A DNA stretch of 64,000 nt from Cacajao melanocephalus (taxonomy: Eukaryota > Chordata > Mammalia > Primates > Pitheciidae). The stretch lies in NCBI GenBank assembly GCA_963573385.1, contig CAUYLG010051266.1:62001-126000 (forward strand). Direction: 5' to 3'. Positions within the stretch are counted from its first letter, which is position 1. Every line of letters starts with the position of its first letter. This document shows, in pieces, positions 1 through 15,294 of the stretch. Position numbers and translations under genes: made by a program. A model generated the notes under the pieces. The model was not told the DNA's origin, made no database searches, and worked only from the letters and a program-made list of their open reading frames with translations.

Positions 1-2250
1 GGATATAATAGTTTCTGCTGTGGAAGGTGAAGTGAGCCTAAGCATATTACAAATTTTCTAACAGATTATCAGAACCCAAATCAGAAAATTTAAATGAGTA
101 ACATTCAAGAATGTTCTATTTCATTACTGTAAAGACATTAAATCTTAAATACTTATTTTAGTATATTTATATTTGTGTTTTATATTTGAGTTGACGAACT
201 GTCAAAATTACCAAATTTATACCAGAAAAATACACAAACAATATTTTAATATATACTACATATATACATGAACACATGAAAATTACTGGGAGACAATCTA
301 ATTATTGATTTAAAAAGTGAGACACTTGTACATACAGAGCCCATGGCTATATATTTGCTTAATTTGTCAGTTAATGTGCCTATTATAATATACCTATTAT
401 ATAACCAAAGGGACCTCGATCAAATAAGAACCAAATATACCAACCAACAACCCATCTAGTCTGCTTTGCATTTACTTATGATATCACCAGGACCCAGTGA
501 AGGTGCTAGAAAAAGTATGGAGAAGACAGTAAGTCCACCTACACTTAGCTTGAACTTTTTCCTCAGAAAGAACTGTCACTCCATTCTGCAAGAAACCTCT
601 GTAATAGAAAAAGACAAACGTGGGGATTATGCCAAATTGACCCCAAGCTTTATTCTTCTCCTCAAGGCACATTCAGTAAAAAGATCTAAACACACATCTG
701 ATTTGACAGGCATTTAGGTTTACAAAGAACGTGGTGACATGAAATCATACTTGTAGCATTCATTGGTTCTGTGTCAAAGGTCATTCAGTAGTGTTTCAGC
801 TGCTGCCTACTGAGATTTAAAGTGGGCAGAGCACAGAAAGCCACAAAACCATAGCACACCTGCTCTAAAAGGCACCTTCAGAATCATCTCCTCCAACATT
901 TTTATTATACAAACACATTTTATAACATATTTGATTAACTCTGAATTTCCTAAGAGCTACGATAGAATGATACTAATTTGTATGAAAGACATACACACAC
1001 AAAAACAAAAACCTAAGTAGGCACAACCACAAAATGAAAAATTCTATAAATCAAAGGCTGTGCTTTAAATGTGCATAATAAAAAATAAAATAAAATAAAT
1101 GTATATGATAATGAAATCTTAGACTTAACACAATACTATAATGGATTACTAGATTTTTGTATTTCTCTGAAGGGAAACATTCAGGATACAAATTACGATG
1201 CTATAAAAACACATGAAAATAAATTAGAGCCTTAAAAGCAAATGAAATATCAGATTGAATCATCTCTAAAAATGGAACAAGATTAATTGCTTAAGTTACC
1301 GAAACATTCTAAAAATCATCAACTTAAAATGTTAACTATAGCGTGAAAATGAACTTTTTCCTGTGCCACAATATAACATAGAAAGCTCTCAAGAGCTTCG
1401 TGAGACAAAACCATTCAAAAAGAAACATGGGGGAGGGGAAGGCTAAAAGGATTGGCAAGGGAACTGAGAATAAATGCAATCCAGTAGGCACTGGCTAAAT
1501 ATTTAGAAGAGCAAGCGCATTTTGTTTTTATCATCCTTGGAATGTGTACCCAACAGCTACAAAACAAAAAGAGGTGAGAGGTGCTGCCACAAACACAAAC
1601 AAAAATTTTATAAAAAGGAGGAGGTAGCTTTCCTTGCAGGGAAGAGATATAATATTTAGAATTCCTAGCTTAAGTAGAACTGGCATGTCAGGTAAAATTT
1701 AAAACTTCTGTATTTACATTCTGAATACTTCTGGCGCTTTCCAACCAGCTTATCCATACGGGGGAAATAAATTATATGCGGCAAGCCCAATTTATTCCTG
1801 TCTTTTCAGCAAACCAGATCTAAGCTCAATGTTTAAAAAGCTGGAATTGAAATAAGAAAATAGCATTTATCTATTCCACCCTCTATTGCCTCTTATAGAT
1901 AAGATTATACCACCTCATTTATGAGGACAGTATTATAATGTTCCTCTCTATTCAAACTTCTATTATAACCTTAGCAGCTTTCAACATCTACATAGATGCC
2001 TACAGAGCTTTGGTAATAAACATCCTTTACTCCATTGCTAAGACTTGACCCTTTGTCATAACCCTGAACAATCCTATCTCAAAAAATTATAAACTCCACC
2101 ATTTTACTGTCTGATGATAACTTTCTCCCCTTTTACGTCTCTCATGCCTTCATTTCCACTATGCTCATAGAGATCTCCAGACCTAAAATCTCTCTATTTT
2201 CCACCAGCTCCCTAATCCTGGGCTCAATTCCTTTCCTACTGGCTCTACCA
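1..2250. other. AT-rich intronic sequence, nothing recognised
   Basis: No exon, RNA gene or clear repeat family was seen apart from short A/T-rich stretches (for example AAATAAAATA units near 1080-1100). The short open frames at 466-717 and 484-672 show no recognisable protein. Confidence 0.6.
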
Positions 2251-2254
2251 CTGA

Positions 2255-2340
2255 ATAGTTGCATATGCAAGTTACTTAATCTCTTCTCACACAGTTTCCA
2301 TATCTGTAAAATGGGAATAGTAGTATGTATCTCATATTCA
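2255..2340 (+). repeat. MIR fragment
   Basis: It matches the internal part of the MIR SINE, including the landmark around TCTGTAAAATGGGAATA, in sense orientation. Confidence 0.7.
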
Positions 2341-2344
2341 CTCA

Positions 2345-2465
2345 TTTATTTAATAAGTATTTGAGCCCATTCTGTATGTCAGACACTGAGAATGGCACAG
2401 ACAACAAAACATACCCTCCTTGCTCTTAGGGAGCTTACATTCTAGAATCTTCTGTAACAACTATG
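2345..2465 (-). repeat. L2 3'-end fragment, antisense
   Basis: The sequence from TTTATTTAATAAGTATTTGAG to GAGCTTACATTCTAGA is the reverse complement of the L2 LINE 3' end. Confidence 0.65.
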
Positions 2466-2639
2466 GTTGTGGTGAGGGTTAAGAGTCAATATAGGTAAAG
2501 AATAATGCACAGCACATAATTTGCAGTATTTGGCACAGGTGATCATCTAAACTGCTCTAACTTCAACAACTTGGTTTCCCTAAACTCACAGTTTTTACTG
2601 TACTGTCTGGTAAAACCTCAATCCTAGACTAACGCTACA

Positions 2640-3950
2640 TTCTAATCTCCCTCATTCATTTAAGGCTTCTAAGGAAATTACAACTGTAAAGATTTGTTCC
2701 ATTAAACCTGTGTGGTTTCTAGTCTTACTTGGATCTTCAGGTTGGCCCACTAATTATTTCATTTCTTTTATCAGTTCCTTTTCTTATCTTTGTGGAGCTT
2801 CTTTTTCTCTACTTAAAACACTTATGTTCCCCAAGCTCCTGTCTTCTGCCCTTTTTTTCTCTTCAACCCACATACCTTCCCTTGATGGTCCTATGGTTTC
2901 AATCACCTCTTGCAAACTGATGAACTCTTCAAGCTAAATTTCCAGCCCAGGAGCCCCATCTATATTCCATAGCATCAAGTTCAAAAGTCAACTGTCTTGT
3001 TAGTTCTCCTCCACTAGTGATGTCACAATCATCTCAAACTATCCAAAACTGACTTTCCTCAACTGATTATTCATGTACTCACTGTTTGTTTGGTGTCATC
3101 ACTATCCCTGGAGTCACCTCAGCCAGAAACTTCAGTTAATCTTGTCTACTTTTTCTCTCCCACTGGTCATTTCCAAGCATCAAGTCTTACTAAATTTACT
3201 ATTTATCAACCAAAAAAATGTATAGACTGAAATCTACTCCCACTTCTCTTATTTCTATTGATGGTCTCAATTTAAGCCCTCATCACCTCTTATCAAGCCA
3301 ACTACTTCCCAAATGGCCTCTCTCCCTCCAGTCTTTTTCCCTTCAAATTTATCCTTCACAACTATCACTGTACTCTATTAAACCTGAACACAATCAAACT
3401 GGGCCCCTACTTAAAACCCTTCAATGACTGTCCAACGCACAAAGAGATGAAGTTCAAGCTCCTAAACGTGGTGCTTAAAAAGCTCCCATGATTTGGTCAC
3501 ACATCTCTCCAGACCCATTTTCAATCACTCGCTGACCCTCATCTCATATTCCTGCCAACAGAGATCTGCTTGTATGTCCAGAACACTCCATGTTGTTTCT
3601 CACCCATGTGTCTTTGCTCCTGTTCTCCTTCAGGCTATTCCTCCCTTCCTGTTTCCCTGTGCCCCCTCATTTCAATGCCCACGCACACACAATCAATATC
3701 TCCCCCTCTTTGTCTCTCCCTGCCACCTCCCTTTAGCATTCAGTTCAGCAATTATCTTTTCAAGCAAGCTTTCTTTGGCCATTCTTTTCCATTCCTCGGT
3801 ATTATAGTGGCCATGCTTTATACAAGTATCTGTTTTGTGACTGTATCCCTCATTTGACTGAACTTCCTAAGTGTAGAACAACAGCTTTACCTACCATTCC
3901 ATCTCTAGCACTTGGCACAATGCCTAGAACATGGTAGGCAAATGTCACAT
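2640..3950 (+). repeat. L2 LINE fragment, about 1.3 kb
   Basis: Diverged L2 sequence runs through the 3' third of the element. Landmarks are TTAAAACCCTTCAATGACTG (3412-3431), the region corresponding to 'small-firm' L2 text at 3440-3700, and the terminal CTAGCACTTGGCACAATGCC near 3905. Several short open frames here are remnants only. Confidence 0.75.
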
Positions 3951-5720
3951 GTTTGTCACATCACACTATCCAGTCTCATACCAACAGCAAGTCATCAAGT
4001 GTCAACTTGTAAAGTTACATAAAACTTAAGATGAGAAGCTGGATGATTTATTTTTCCTTTCTGAATGTTAAGTGCTACTACCAAAATGTTATCAATGGGT
4101 CTTAAAGATTAGCTGCTACTCCATTCCACAAAAAAACAGACTTCTATATTGCTAGAGTTTACCCTCTAAATGATTTCATGTCTGTCCTAAAAAAGTTAGT
4201 AATTCATCAAATGTATCCCTAGGTGTTCTGACATCTGAAAGAAATATATCCTTTGCAAATAGAAGGATACGCTTGGTATGGAAAGGGAGAAACATTTGAA
4301 GCCACAGATTAAACAATACAATCATCCTGGAGGATTTATTTAACCCAATTTTTAAAAGAAAAAATTTAATATGAATACATACTATCCTTACAGTAATGCA
4401 CACAAATAAACGATGGAGTAACATAGCAATTTTGCATTAATTTTCAAGATAAAATCAAGAAATATTTCTTACTTTCTGAGAAACATTTCATGAAGTTTAT
4501 ACCCCCAAATCTACCAGGGTATAATTTGTTCTCCTGTGCTGTGTTGATATGGATTTATCTAAAATAACATAAAAATACCATATATTGTATAACCGCCTAT
4601 CCCTAGCAGAGAAGGGAATCAAAACAAATACCAGATGTGAGTGGTACACTGTCATAATTATCCAGGGCTCTTAGTGAACATCCCGAATTATCTGACTTGA
4701 TGGTCACAGCTATAAACTGCTGTATGCTATTTTATATAGGTCCTTAACAAAATAAATGTCTTTACGCCACTGCAAGAGCTTTCCTTTTTATTTAAAAGTC
4801 CGTACAATATGCCACATATGTGCAAAGAGACAGGAAATACTGTCTCTTCGAAGAATCTCTAAAAGTGAATTTAGGCCATATACATCATTTCTGCTGTAAA
4901 GAAAAATCATTAACAGTCATATGTTTTGCCTGTTAAAACCACGTGTCACTGAAAGTTAAGCTATTTAAAGTAACTAACAAAAAGCACAAAGAGAAGCTGA
5001 AATTCTTAGGGATGTTATGTGTGTACTGTGAGCATATATGGCTATAGGATGAGATCTTGTCTCAAGAACATCTAAAGTGACGCTCTAAATGGAGTGTGAG
5101 TCTGAACGGGTAAAGAAATATTACTCTAAAGGATTTGTTGATTCTTCTCTCTTTATGTCTAGTGCCTCACTTTAGACCACTACTACTAGTTTCTTCACAA
5201 ATCACTTAGAATTCTCTCTATTAACAGTCTAACTTTATTTCACAATGAGAATTTCCCAAAGTTATCATGTCAACATCCCCAAAACAAGTATTACTCTACT
5301 ATAAATGATTTATATATTATTTATAATGTATAAACATCAAATTTATACATGCATACTGTTAAACTTTCTTATTTTAAGCCATGACTCCATTAACCCACCT
5401 TTGGAAGAAGAAAGTAACTATTACCATTTGTGCATTATGAGTAGACCTGCAATTAGACTAATAGGTATTTCTATCTATTTTTCTCATCTCATGAACATAT
5501 GGACACAAAATTCATTTAAGAGTAAATCTAAGCAAAGTCCACCAGTGTGTAATTTACCAATATTACTTTTTACATTGCCAGATCAAATAAAGGAAATAAT
5601 ATAATTATTTCATCATAATCTGACAATATGCTGGCAACCCTAAAAAACAGTACCCTGTTTATTAAAGAACATGAAAAAGATGACATACTCCTCCTCTTAG
5701 AGATCTACTTCATATGGTCT
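3950..5720. other. Intronic sequence, nothing recognised
   Basis: AT-rich sequence without a recognisable exon, RNA gene or clear repeat. An 82-codon minus frame at 4176-4424 has no family resemblance. Confidence 0.5.
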
Positions 5721-5722
5721 TT

Positions 5723-5935
5723 CACAGCTTAGTGGTTAAGTGCACAGAGTGTGGAGCCAGACTGCCTAGGTTTGAATACAGGCTCCACTTACTAGCTAAG
5801 TGACCTTACCTAACATTTTCTGTGCCTCAGTTTCCCTTGACCTATCAAAGATAACAATATCTTTCTTACAGGTTTGCAATGAAGACTAAATGAATATTTT
5901 AACAATACTGAGAATAGTGCCTGATACAAAAATGC
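5723..5935 (+). repeat. Nearly full-length MIR
   Basis: All MIR landmarks appear in order: the tRNA-like start (AGTGGTTAAG), GGAGCCAGACTGCCTAGGTT, the core ending CTGTGCCTCAGTTTCC, and the LINE2-like tail. It is well preserved for its age. Confidence 0.9.
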
Positions 5936-6489
5936 TATTGTTTGATAAACAAAATAAAATGTAAGTATTCTAAAATGAAATGTTATATCCACAAATGCAA
6001 TAGTAAGAATATACATATTTTAAGTTAGAAAAAAATAAGGTAATATCTTTCTCGAGCTTCCTAAAATGTGGTAAATAAACAGAAAATATGTAAACGTAGA
6101 AGCTAGGTAAATTTAGTGATTAGAAAAATGTAAAAGAATTAAAAATGCCTATATCCCTAAAAATAAATGAATACATTCTGGAATATCACACAACCAGGGT
6201 TAGGAATTATTATGCTTTATCTGCTATATTAAATACAAAGATAGAATAAAATACTAAAGATGCTCAAAAGAAATGGATTACATTTGAGAACTCACAAAAA
6301 TTAAACATACATACATAGGAAGTACATGGTAAATACTGAGTTCTCCCCAAAATCATTCACTTTTATTTTTTCAGTTACTATTTTAGATTGAATGTTGATT
6401 ATCAGTAGCCATAAATTACTATCGGTAATTATTAATATCAAACATTAAAGAATTCTATACATTTAAGGTATAAAGAATAAATATGAGTA

Positions 6490-8414
6490 GTCACCATCCA
6501 GTTGTTTTTTTAAACACACATTAATCTTGAATTCTGATATCTACTTTGTGTCCAAACTCACTCATCCCTAAATTTTGTTTATCATAGACTTGTATTATGT
6601 GTATCAGTACCCTTAACAATATATTACTTAATTTTGCATGTTCTTGAATTTCATATAAATGGAATCAGACTATATTCTTCAGTGATTTCTTTTGTTCCAA
6701 CATTATTTTCCTAGGATGATCCAAGTTGTTGAGCCACAGGTGTAATCCATTCCTTTTCAGTATTGTATTGCATTCCACCGTATGTACTACAATTTACTTA
6801 TCCTACTATGATTTTTTGGTTTTGTTATTATGATCAGTACTGTATAAACAACTACATACATCACCTGGTATGTCTGTACAGAGATTTCTCTAAGACACAT
6901 ACCTAGGAATACCAGGTCATAGCGTATCTGTATCTTCAACTTTAATAATGTGAAATTATTTCCCAAAGTGACTGTACCTATTTAAATTAGCATCTACAAT
7001 GTCTAAGGGTTCAGTTGTTCCATGTCTATACCAACAGCAATATCAGTTGGCTTTTAAGTTTTGAGAATCTAGGCGATGTGAAATCCCTTCTTAATGTGGT
7101 TTTAATTTGCATCTCTCTGATTCCTAATGAGGTTGAATATCTTACAATATACTCATTGGCAAAATGAGTTTATTCTTTTGTGAAGTAACTATTCAAGCCT
7201 AGTTTTCTATCAGATTGTTTATCTTTATTTCCCTGGGTGGTATATTTTTATACGTGCTAAGTATTCGATTAGGCACTCTACAGTATCTATTAGTGAAACA
7301 AAATTCTTAATTTTGATGTAGTCATATTTGCCAATCTTTTGCTCTATGTTTTATACCTTTTTATCTTTACTCAAAGTCATAGAGATATTCCACCCTATTG
7401 TCTTCAGAAAGTATTAACATTTTACTTTACCTATACCACCTTTACCTTACCTATAGATTTAGATCTATAATCCATCAAAATTGGTTTCTCTAGTGTGAGG
7501 TAGCAGTCCAACTCAAATTTTTTTCATTTAATTAACCAATCCCAATTATTGAAAGGGTCATTTTATTTCACTGATTGACAATCCCAATGCCATCACAGAT
7601 CCATTTCATTAATGAGTATCTTATTATCTCTTAGCTCTTCCATATGAGTTTTTGGATTAGCTTGTCAAATTCCACAAAAACCTGTTGATATTTTAATCAG
7701 ACAGCACAGAACCTACAGATATAACTGGGGAGAACTGGCACCATTACAGTGTTCAAGTTTTTGTCTATAAACATAGTACATTATACTATTTAATTAAATC
7801 TTTCTTTAGGTCTGCCCAATGTTTTATAATTTCTCCATAAAGATACTGAGCATGTTGTTTGTTACTCATATTGCTTTATACTTTTATAGTAATATAACAA
7901 TACCTTTTAATTGCATTTCTATGCCAGCAGAGTCTGAAAATTTGTATAATAATTCTGCATCCAAATTTAAACTTTGAGTAATCCTAGTAATTCATCTATG
8001 AATTTTTCTGAGTTACACAGATAATCATATAATCTGCAAATAATAATAGCTTTTTCTAATTGTATCTTTTTCCCATTTACTGTACTAGCTATGCTTCCAG
8101 TACAATGTTGACTAAAAGTGGCATTAGCAGGCACACTTGTCCTTTGATACCAAAGGGAACCAATGCCTTCAATACTTTACCATTAAATGTAAAGAACGTA
8201 GGCCTGGAAATTTTCTTTGGAAAAAAATGCCTTCATCAGGTTAAGAAAGGGGCCTTCTCATTCACTGACTTGCTAAGAGTTTTACCACAGATGTATCTAT
8301 TCAGATACTCACACGATTATTTTCCTTTAAAGAGCTGATGTGGTAAATTCTATTAAGTGACTTTCTCATATAAAACCAACTTTGAAATTCTAGAGTAAAC
8401 CCAACTTGGTTTAT
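6490..8414 (-). repeat. Ancient L1M, antisense: 3'UTR to ORF2 part
   Basis: Read on the plus strand, it shows the typical reverse complement of an old L1: the 3'UTR part (AATGGAATCAGAC near 6660, then the 'TTTTAATTTGCATCTCTCTG' region near 7102) and then ORF2, up to AAACCCAACTTGGTTTA at 8397-8413. All frames are broken. Confidence 0.75.
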
Positions 8415-8694
8415 CAACAGGGGTACATTTCAAGACCCCCTGAGAATGCCTGAAACTGTGGATAGCATGGAAGCCTATAAATGCTGTTTTTTGGATCTGA
8501 TAACCAAGACGGCTACCAAGTAACTAATGGCAGATAGCATATACAGCGTGGATATGCTGGATGAAGGAAGGATCCACATCCTGAATGCACAATTTAAAAC
8601 ATGAATTGTTCATTTCTAGAATTTTCTATTTAATATTTTTGGACTGTGGTTGAACATAGATAACTGAAATCATGGATAAGGGGGTACTACTATG
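8415..8694. repeat. Tigger-type DNA transposon remnant inserted in the L1M
   Basis: The segment begins near a degenerate TIR (caacaggggtacatttcaag), contains AATGCCTGAAACTGTGGATA, and ends GGATAAGGGGGTACTACTATG, matching non-autonomous pogo/Tigger elements. It interrupts antisense L1 ORF2 sequence, which resumes on the right. The exact subfamily is uncertain. Confidence 0.6.
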
Positions 8695-10429
8695 TGATAT
8701 CTAATCTATGAATTTTTGTACATATGTCTGAGTTAAAGACAATTATCATTTCTCATACTTGGAGCTTTGTAAAAAGAATTGGGACAGTCGTTTCTTTTTC
8801 CAAAACGTGAAATACTTTCTGTATGACTGGAATTATTGGTTTTTGAATGTTTTGTAGAATTTGCTGGTAAGCCTGTCTAGAATTGGTATTTTTTTTTCTT
8901 TGTAAGAATATTTTTCCTTTATGTTTTAAGGCTATGCCATTTACTATTACTTCTTGAGCCAGTATGAGCTACATTTTCAAAGAACTGGTCCACTTAATCT
9001 AAGCTTTCAACTACATTAGCATAAAGCTGATCATTCCTGAAACACCTGTAGTAACATTCCAATTTTCATTCCAGATTCTGCGTTGTGACTTCTTTCCCCA
9101 CCTATTAATCTTGCCAGTAGTTTGCTACTTTTGTTAGTCTTCTCAAATAACCTATTTTTACTTGCATTGTTTCCTCTTTGAATTACTTTTATTTTCTCGA
9201 GTTCATTAATTATTTCCTTGTTGTTTCAATAAGGGGAGTGTTTTTTCTAATTCTGAAAAATGCATGTTTATTATTCTTCAACTTTTATTCCTGTAATATA
9301 AGCATTAAAATCTATAAATTCCCACTTTAGCTATACACAAGTTGTCATGTACAATAATTTATTGTTGCTATTCTTAGAAGTTTTTCTTCGACCCACAAGT
9401 TATTTGGAAATAAACATGTTAATTTCCAAACACACACACACAAAACATTTTTTCTATTTAAGTCAATGGCATTGTAAACAGAGTGTAATATGATGCCAAT
9501 CTACTAAAATTTGTTAAAACTGGTTGTATTTGACCAGAATGTGATCAGTTTTTCTAAGTGTTGCTTTCTACTTTAGTTGTGGGGTACAGTGTTCCATACA
9601 TGTCCATTACAGTAGGCTTGTAAATCCTGTTATTAAAATCATCTACACTTTTTGTTAATTTTTTTCTGCTTGTTCTGATATTAAGAGAGATTATTTTAAA
9701 TAACCTACAATAATGATAAATTTACCTATTTCTTCTGCAGTCCTAATTTCTGCTTAACATACTTTGAAAGCGTATTTCAGGTAATCACTTATTTAAAATT
9801 ATACCTTCCTTTTGCCACTATTTAGTGACCCTCACTCTCTGGGACAGGTTTTCTGCCTCAAAGTCAACTTTGTATCATATTAATATAGCCATACAACATT
9901 TCTATTGGTTAGTTGTGTCAGGAAAATATTTTTAAATCCTTTTTAATTTCAAGCTAGAATATGCTTTTTAAGATACTGCTTGTAAACAGCATATATTTTG
10001 TTATTTTAATCCCATTAATAACCAGTTTCTGTTAAGTGGAGGATTTTTTCAACTCATATGTACTGTAATTACTAATATATTTGCACTTATTGCTGCTATC
10101 TATTTTGCGCTTTCTACCTGCCTTCTCTTTTTCATGTGTTATTTCTTCAACTTCCTTATCTTTTTTTCAGATTGAATTTTTTTTCTTGTTCCCTTCTCTA
10201 CTAGTTTGGAAGGTACACATACCTTCTAGATTTTTATTACTTATCTTAGAAATTTTAACATGCATGTTTAACTACCAAGCCTACCCACAAGCAATCGATA
10301 ATTTTACCCTCCTCCCAAGTTTTATACCATGTCTGTCTGTAACCACACATATTTACCACTTCCTGTGTTCTTTATCCTTTTTACATCTCAGACCTTCCAT
10401 CTACAACTGCTTTCCTTATCTATGAGAAT

Positions 10430-10430
<1 letters not shown>
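8695..10430 (-). repeat. Ancient L1M, antisense, continuation
   Basis: It continues L1 ORF2 in reverse: the 'TTTTGAATGTTTTGTAGAATTT' segment near 8840, and CTATTAATCTTGCCAGTAG near 9101. Heavily mutated, with a short CA run at 9428-9442. The 114-codon plus frame at 10081-10425 is inside this antisense L1 and is not a gene. Confidence 0.7.
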
Positions 10431-11833
<1,403 letters not shown>

Positions 11834-12069
11834 AGTCTTTTATTGATATTATGGTGGTGATAGAAGTGCTACTGGCAGCATCATTTCAAAGTAATTACTA
11901 TACAAATCTATAAGTATTATCAGAATAGATAAGCAAAAACTCAGGAAACAGGATACATTAGGTTTCACAACTTTTTTCACTTTTAGTAAAGCAAGTTTAC
12001 ATAGTCTTAAATTCTGAATCATATTAACACTAAATATATAAACATCACATTATGAATTACTGTATATAA

Positions 12070-12605
12070 ATGAAATCATGTCACTCTTTGCTTCAAGACC
12101 TGTGGTAATTTCCCATCATGTCCAAGATAAAAATCTAAATTCAGAATAGCAATATAAAGCTTTTTTTCTTCATTTGCTTACTAATTCTCAAGCCTCATCT
12201 CTAGCCGTTCTTCCACTCACCCTGCACAGTTTTACCAAACGTGACTTGCGTCCCACAATATGTGTATGCATGTGTCTCATGCTTTTACATGTACTATTCC
12301 CTCTATATGGAAATTTACTAGAATAACTCACACATACACTTTAAAACTTGGTTTAAGTGCCATCCCCTCACACATGGGGATGATATTTTACTAGAATAAC
12401 TCACACATACACTTTAAAACTTGGTTTAAGTGCCATCCCCTCTATGCATATAAGACAGAATATCACATCAGTTACCAAACTGTATTCTAAAGGTTTATTT
12501 CTTCATTTCTCTTCCCTACCACACTAGAACCTCCTTGGAGCAAGGTATTATATCTTTCATCTCAGAGTCTCATTACCTTGCATACAATAATCCATCATAT
12601 TGATT
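12070..12605 (+). repeat. L2 LINE 3' fragment with internal tandem duplication
   Basis: L2-type text runs from ATCATGTCACTCTTTGCTTC to the terminal CTCCTTGGAGCAAGG region near 12535. A 73-base unit within it is duplicated, with 56 identical bases (12314-12369 and 12387-12442). Confidence 0.7.
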
Positions 12606-12609
12606 CCAC

Positions 12610-12745
12610 AGATGAATAAACATAGGCCCAGATAAACTGAATTATTTTCTCAATTTCTTAGGCCAAATAATGGCAGATTCAATATTAGAATTTAAGACTT
12701 CTTCCAGTTTAATGCTTTTTCTATAAATGCACCTAAGGATACCAG
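12610..12745 (-). repeat. MIR fragment, antisense
   Basis: The order CACAGATGAATAAACATAGGC, then ATGGCAGATTCAATATTAGAA, matches the reverse complement of the MIR core, strongly diverged. Confidence 0.5.
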
Positions 12746-13499
12746 ACCAGAAAGAATTATACATTAATATCTAGAATATTCAAGACAGACACAGAACTAA
12801 AAGGAGTATTAAAAAGTGAGATCATTAAAAACAAAAATAAGACACAAGTTACTTATAATGAATTTTCAAGGAATAGGAATAGGTGATAAAATGAAATAGA
12901 AAAGTTAAACTTAAAAAACTATCTTAAGAATTACATAGGAATTAGTAAGTGACATCTATATTTTTTAAGAAATGAAAAAATAAACATAAGTAAATTAGCA
13001 CATCTGTAGTCAACTTACCAAAGTTCAAAGTAACTAAAAACTTTTTCTTAGCTATAGCAAAGTGAGGGGGTAAAACATGTAGGCAAAAATCAGTAAGATC
13101 AAGCATTTATGTCAAGGAGAAAACTACATCCCTTAAAAACTCAAGATAAATGTTAGGTTTACACAAACTCCCCATCTAAAGATAAAAGCTATGGAACACA
13201 AAAATGAATTGGTATAATGCTAAATTCATTAAAACCTTGCAAGAAATAAGAAACCATGAAGACAACACTCGCATGCCCTTAACTATGACCACTCTCCTTG
13301 GTCATCTTTCTCTGAAACTGTATCCCTACTAAAGTATGTTTCAGTGAATTAAAATGTGTCATAGACATGAAGAATCTTGAAAACAGTAACTAGGCACAAG
13401 GCACTCACTCTCAGTTAAAAATGTTCAAAACAAGGGAAGTAGAATTTGTGTTCCCTATAATCCTGAGCTTTGGGTCTTAGTTGGGTCCTGAAAAACATT

Positions 13500-14690
13500 T
13501 TTTAAAATTTCAAATACAAATTCTTATGCCAAATTCCTGTGAGTTAAGACCAAACATTAACCTGAAATGGATCATAGACCTAAATGCTAAAGCTGTAAAT
13601 TTCTTTAAAAAAACAATGGGAGTAAACGCTGAAGATCTGGAATAGGCCAAGATTTCTTAGAACACAAAGTTTAAATGAATAAAATTATGAATTAAACTCT
13701 ATCAAAATTTAAAGCTTTCGCACTTCAATGATACCACTAAGAAAACAAATAAGCCAACAGAAAGGGAGAAATATCTTTAATACCTGTTTCCAACAAAGAA
13801 GTTTGGTCCAGAATATACAAAGAGCTCTTACAACTAAATAATAAAAAGACAAATAATCCAATTAAAAATGGACAAACTATTTGAACTGACATTTCACAAA
13901 AGAAAATATACAAGTAACCATTAAATATACCAAAAGATCTTCAAACATCATCAGTCACCAGTGAAATCCAATCAAAACCAAATGATACTACCACTCATGT
14001 ACTAAGGAAAAAAACAAAAAGACAAAAAAAAGTGTAAAAACATAGACAATTGTTTGCAAGGATGTGGAACAACTAGAACTCTCATATATGACTGGTGGAA
14101 ATGTAAAAATGTTACAAGGAGTTTGCAATTTTGCAGTTTCTTACCAAGTTAAACATAAACTTACCATATGTACTCAGGAATACAGTTACCCTTACTGTAA
14201 CAGTGCTCCCAAGTATTGACTCAAGAGAAATGTAAGATATATATGCATATAAATTTTTTTATGTAAATGTTCACGGCATTATTCATTACAGCAAAGACCT
14301 AAGAAAACCCCAAGTTAATAGTTCCATTGGAGGTGAATGGCGCCACAAATTGTGGTATATTCATACAATGGAATACTACTCAGCAATACAAAAAGAATGA
14401 ACTACTGACACTTACTAATCTTGATAATAATATCCCAAGCAAAAGAAGGTGAACAGAAAGTATATATTGTACGATATGGTTTATATTAAACTCTAGAAAC
14501 ATTAAATCTAACCTCTAGTGACCAAAAGAAGATCATTGCTAGGGGCAATAGGTGGGGAAGAACTGTTTAGGATGATGGAAATAATGTTCTATATCTTGAT
14601 TGTGGTAGTAGTTACACATGCAAGTATGTCAAAACTCATCAAAATGTACATGCACACGTGTATCTTATTGTAAATTATACCTCAAGTTCA
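13500..14690 (+). repeat. L1M 3' end (ORF2 C-terminus and 3'UTR)
   Basis: Sense L1 landmarks are present: AATATACAAAGAGCTCTTAC near 13815, ATTAAAAATGGACAAACTAT near 13860, GGAATACTACTCAGCAATAC near 14370, and a 3'UTR ending just before a CA repeat. ORF2 is broken by many stops and indels. Confidence 0.85.
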
Positions 14691-14694
14691 CACA

Positions 14695-14729
<35 letters not shown>

Positions 14730-14745
14730 CCACACACATCCACCT
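14689..14745 (+). repeat. (CA)n microsatellite
   Basis: About 17 CA units (14698-14728) are followed by degenerate units at the L1 3' end. Likely polymorphic. Confidence 0.95.
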
Positions 14746-15294
14746 ACCCCAGGGTACAGTTTTAACTTCTGTCTTAGAATTGGCCTGATCTATACCATAG
14801 GAACATAGTAAGACAGCCATCTTCTTAAATATATTCCCAGCCAAATGGATATATAAGAAGATGCAGATTCCATTTGCTTAGACTATTCAAATATAGAATA
14901 TGCAGCTTTTATTCCTTGGGTTTTGGTTCTTTGATTTATGTAACAGAATAACAATGGGACATTATCCTTGAAATTCACGTCAATAGTATACATAAAAGTG
15001 ATATGGTAAAGATATTGCCCCTTAAAAAGAGTCCTACCAAAAGTAGCATTAAGATGAAGCTTCAGTGTCTACTGATCATTTAACAGCCTCGTCCAAGGTC
15101 TGAACTAAGCAATGTTTAATGTCAAAGCTACAGAAACAATGAACAAATATTACAGTAATCCCCTTTCAGATGGTAGTTACCTTAGTTGGAGTTAATACTG
15201 GACAAAAGGATAAGAAATTGTCAGTTGATTCAAGGTGCATTTAAAAGAAATTAGTAAGTAAAATTTTAAATGAACATGTGTTGAAAACTTAAAA

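Noticed and set aside
5723..5935. tRNA-like A and B boxes
   Set aside because: They belong to the MIR SINE; no cloverleaf-forming tRNA gene is present.
10081..10425. 114-codon Leu/Phe/Ser-rich plus frame
   Set aside because: It lies in antisense L1M sequence and has no protein similarity I recognise.
14689..14745. CA repeat considered as a CRISPR-like or structured array
   Set aside because: Plain dinucleotide microsatellite at an L1 3' end; there are no CRISPR arrays in this primate DNA.
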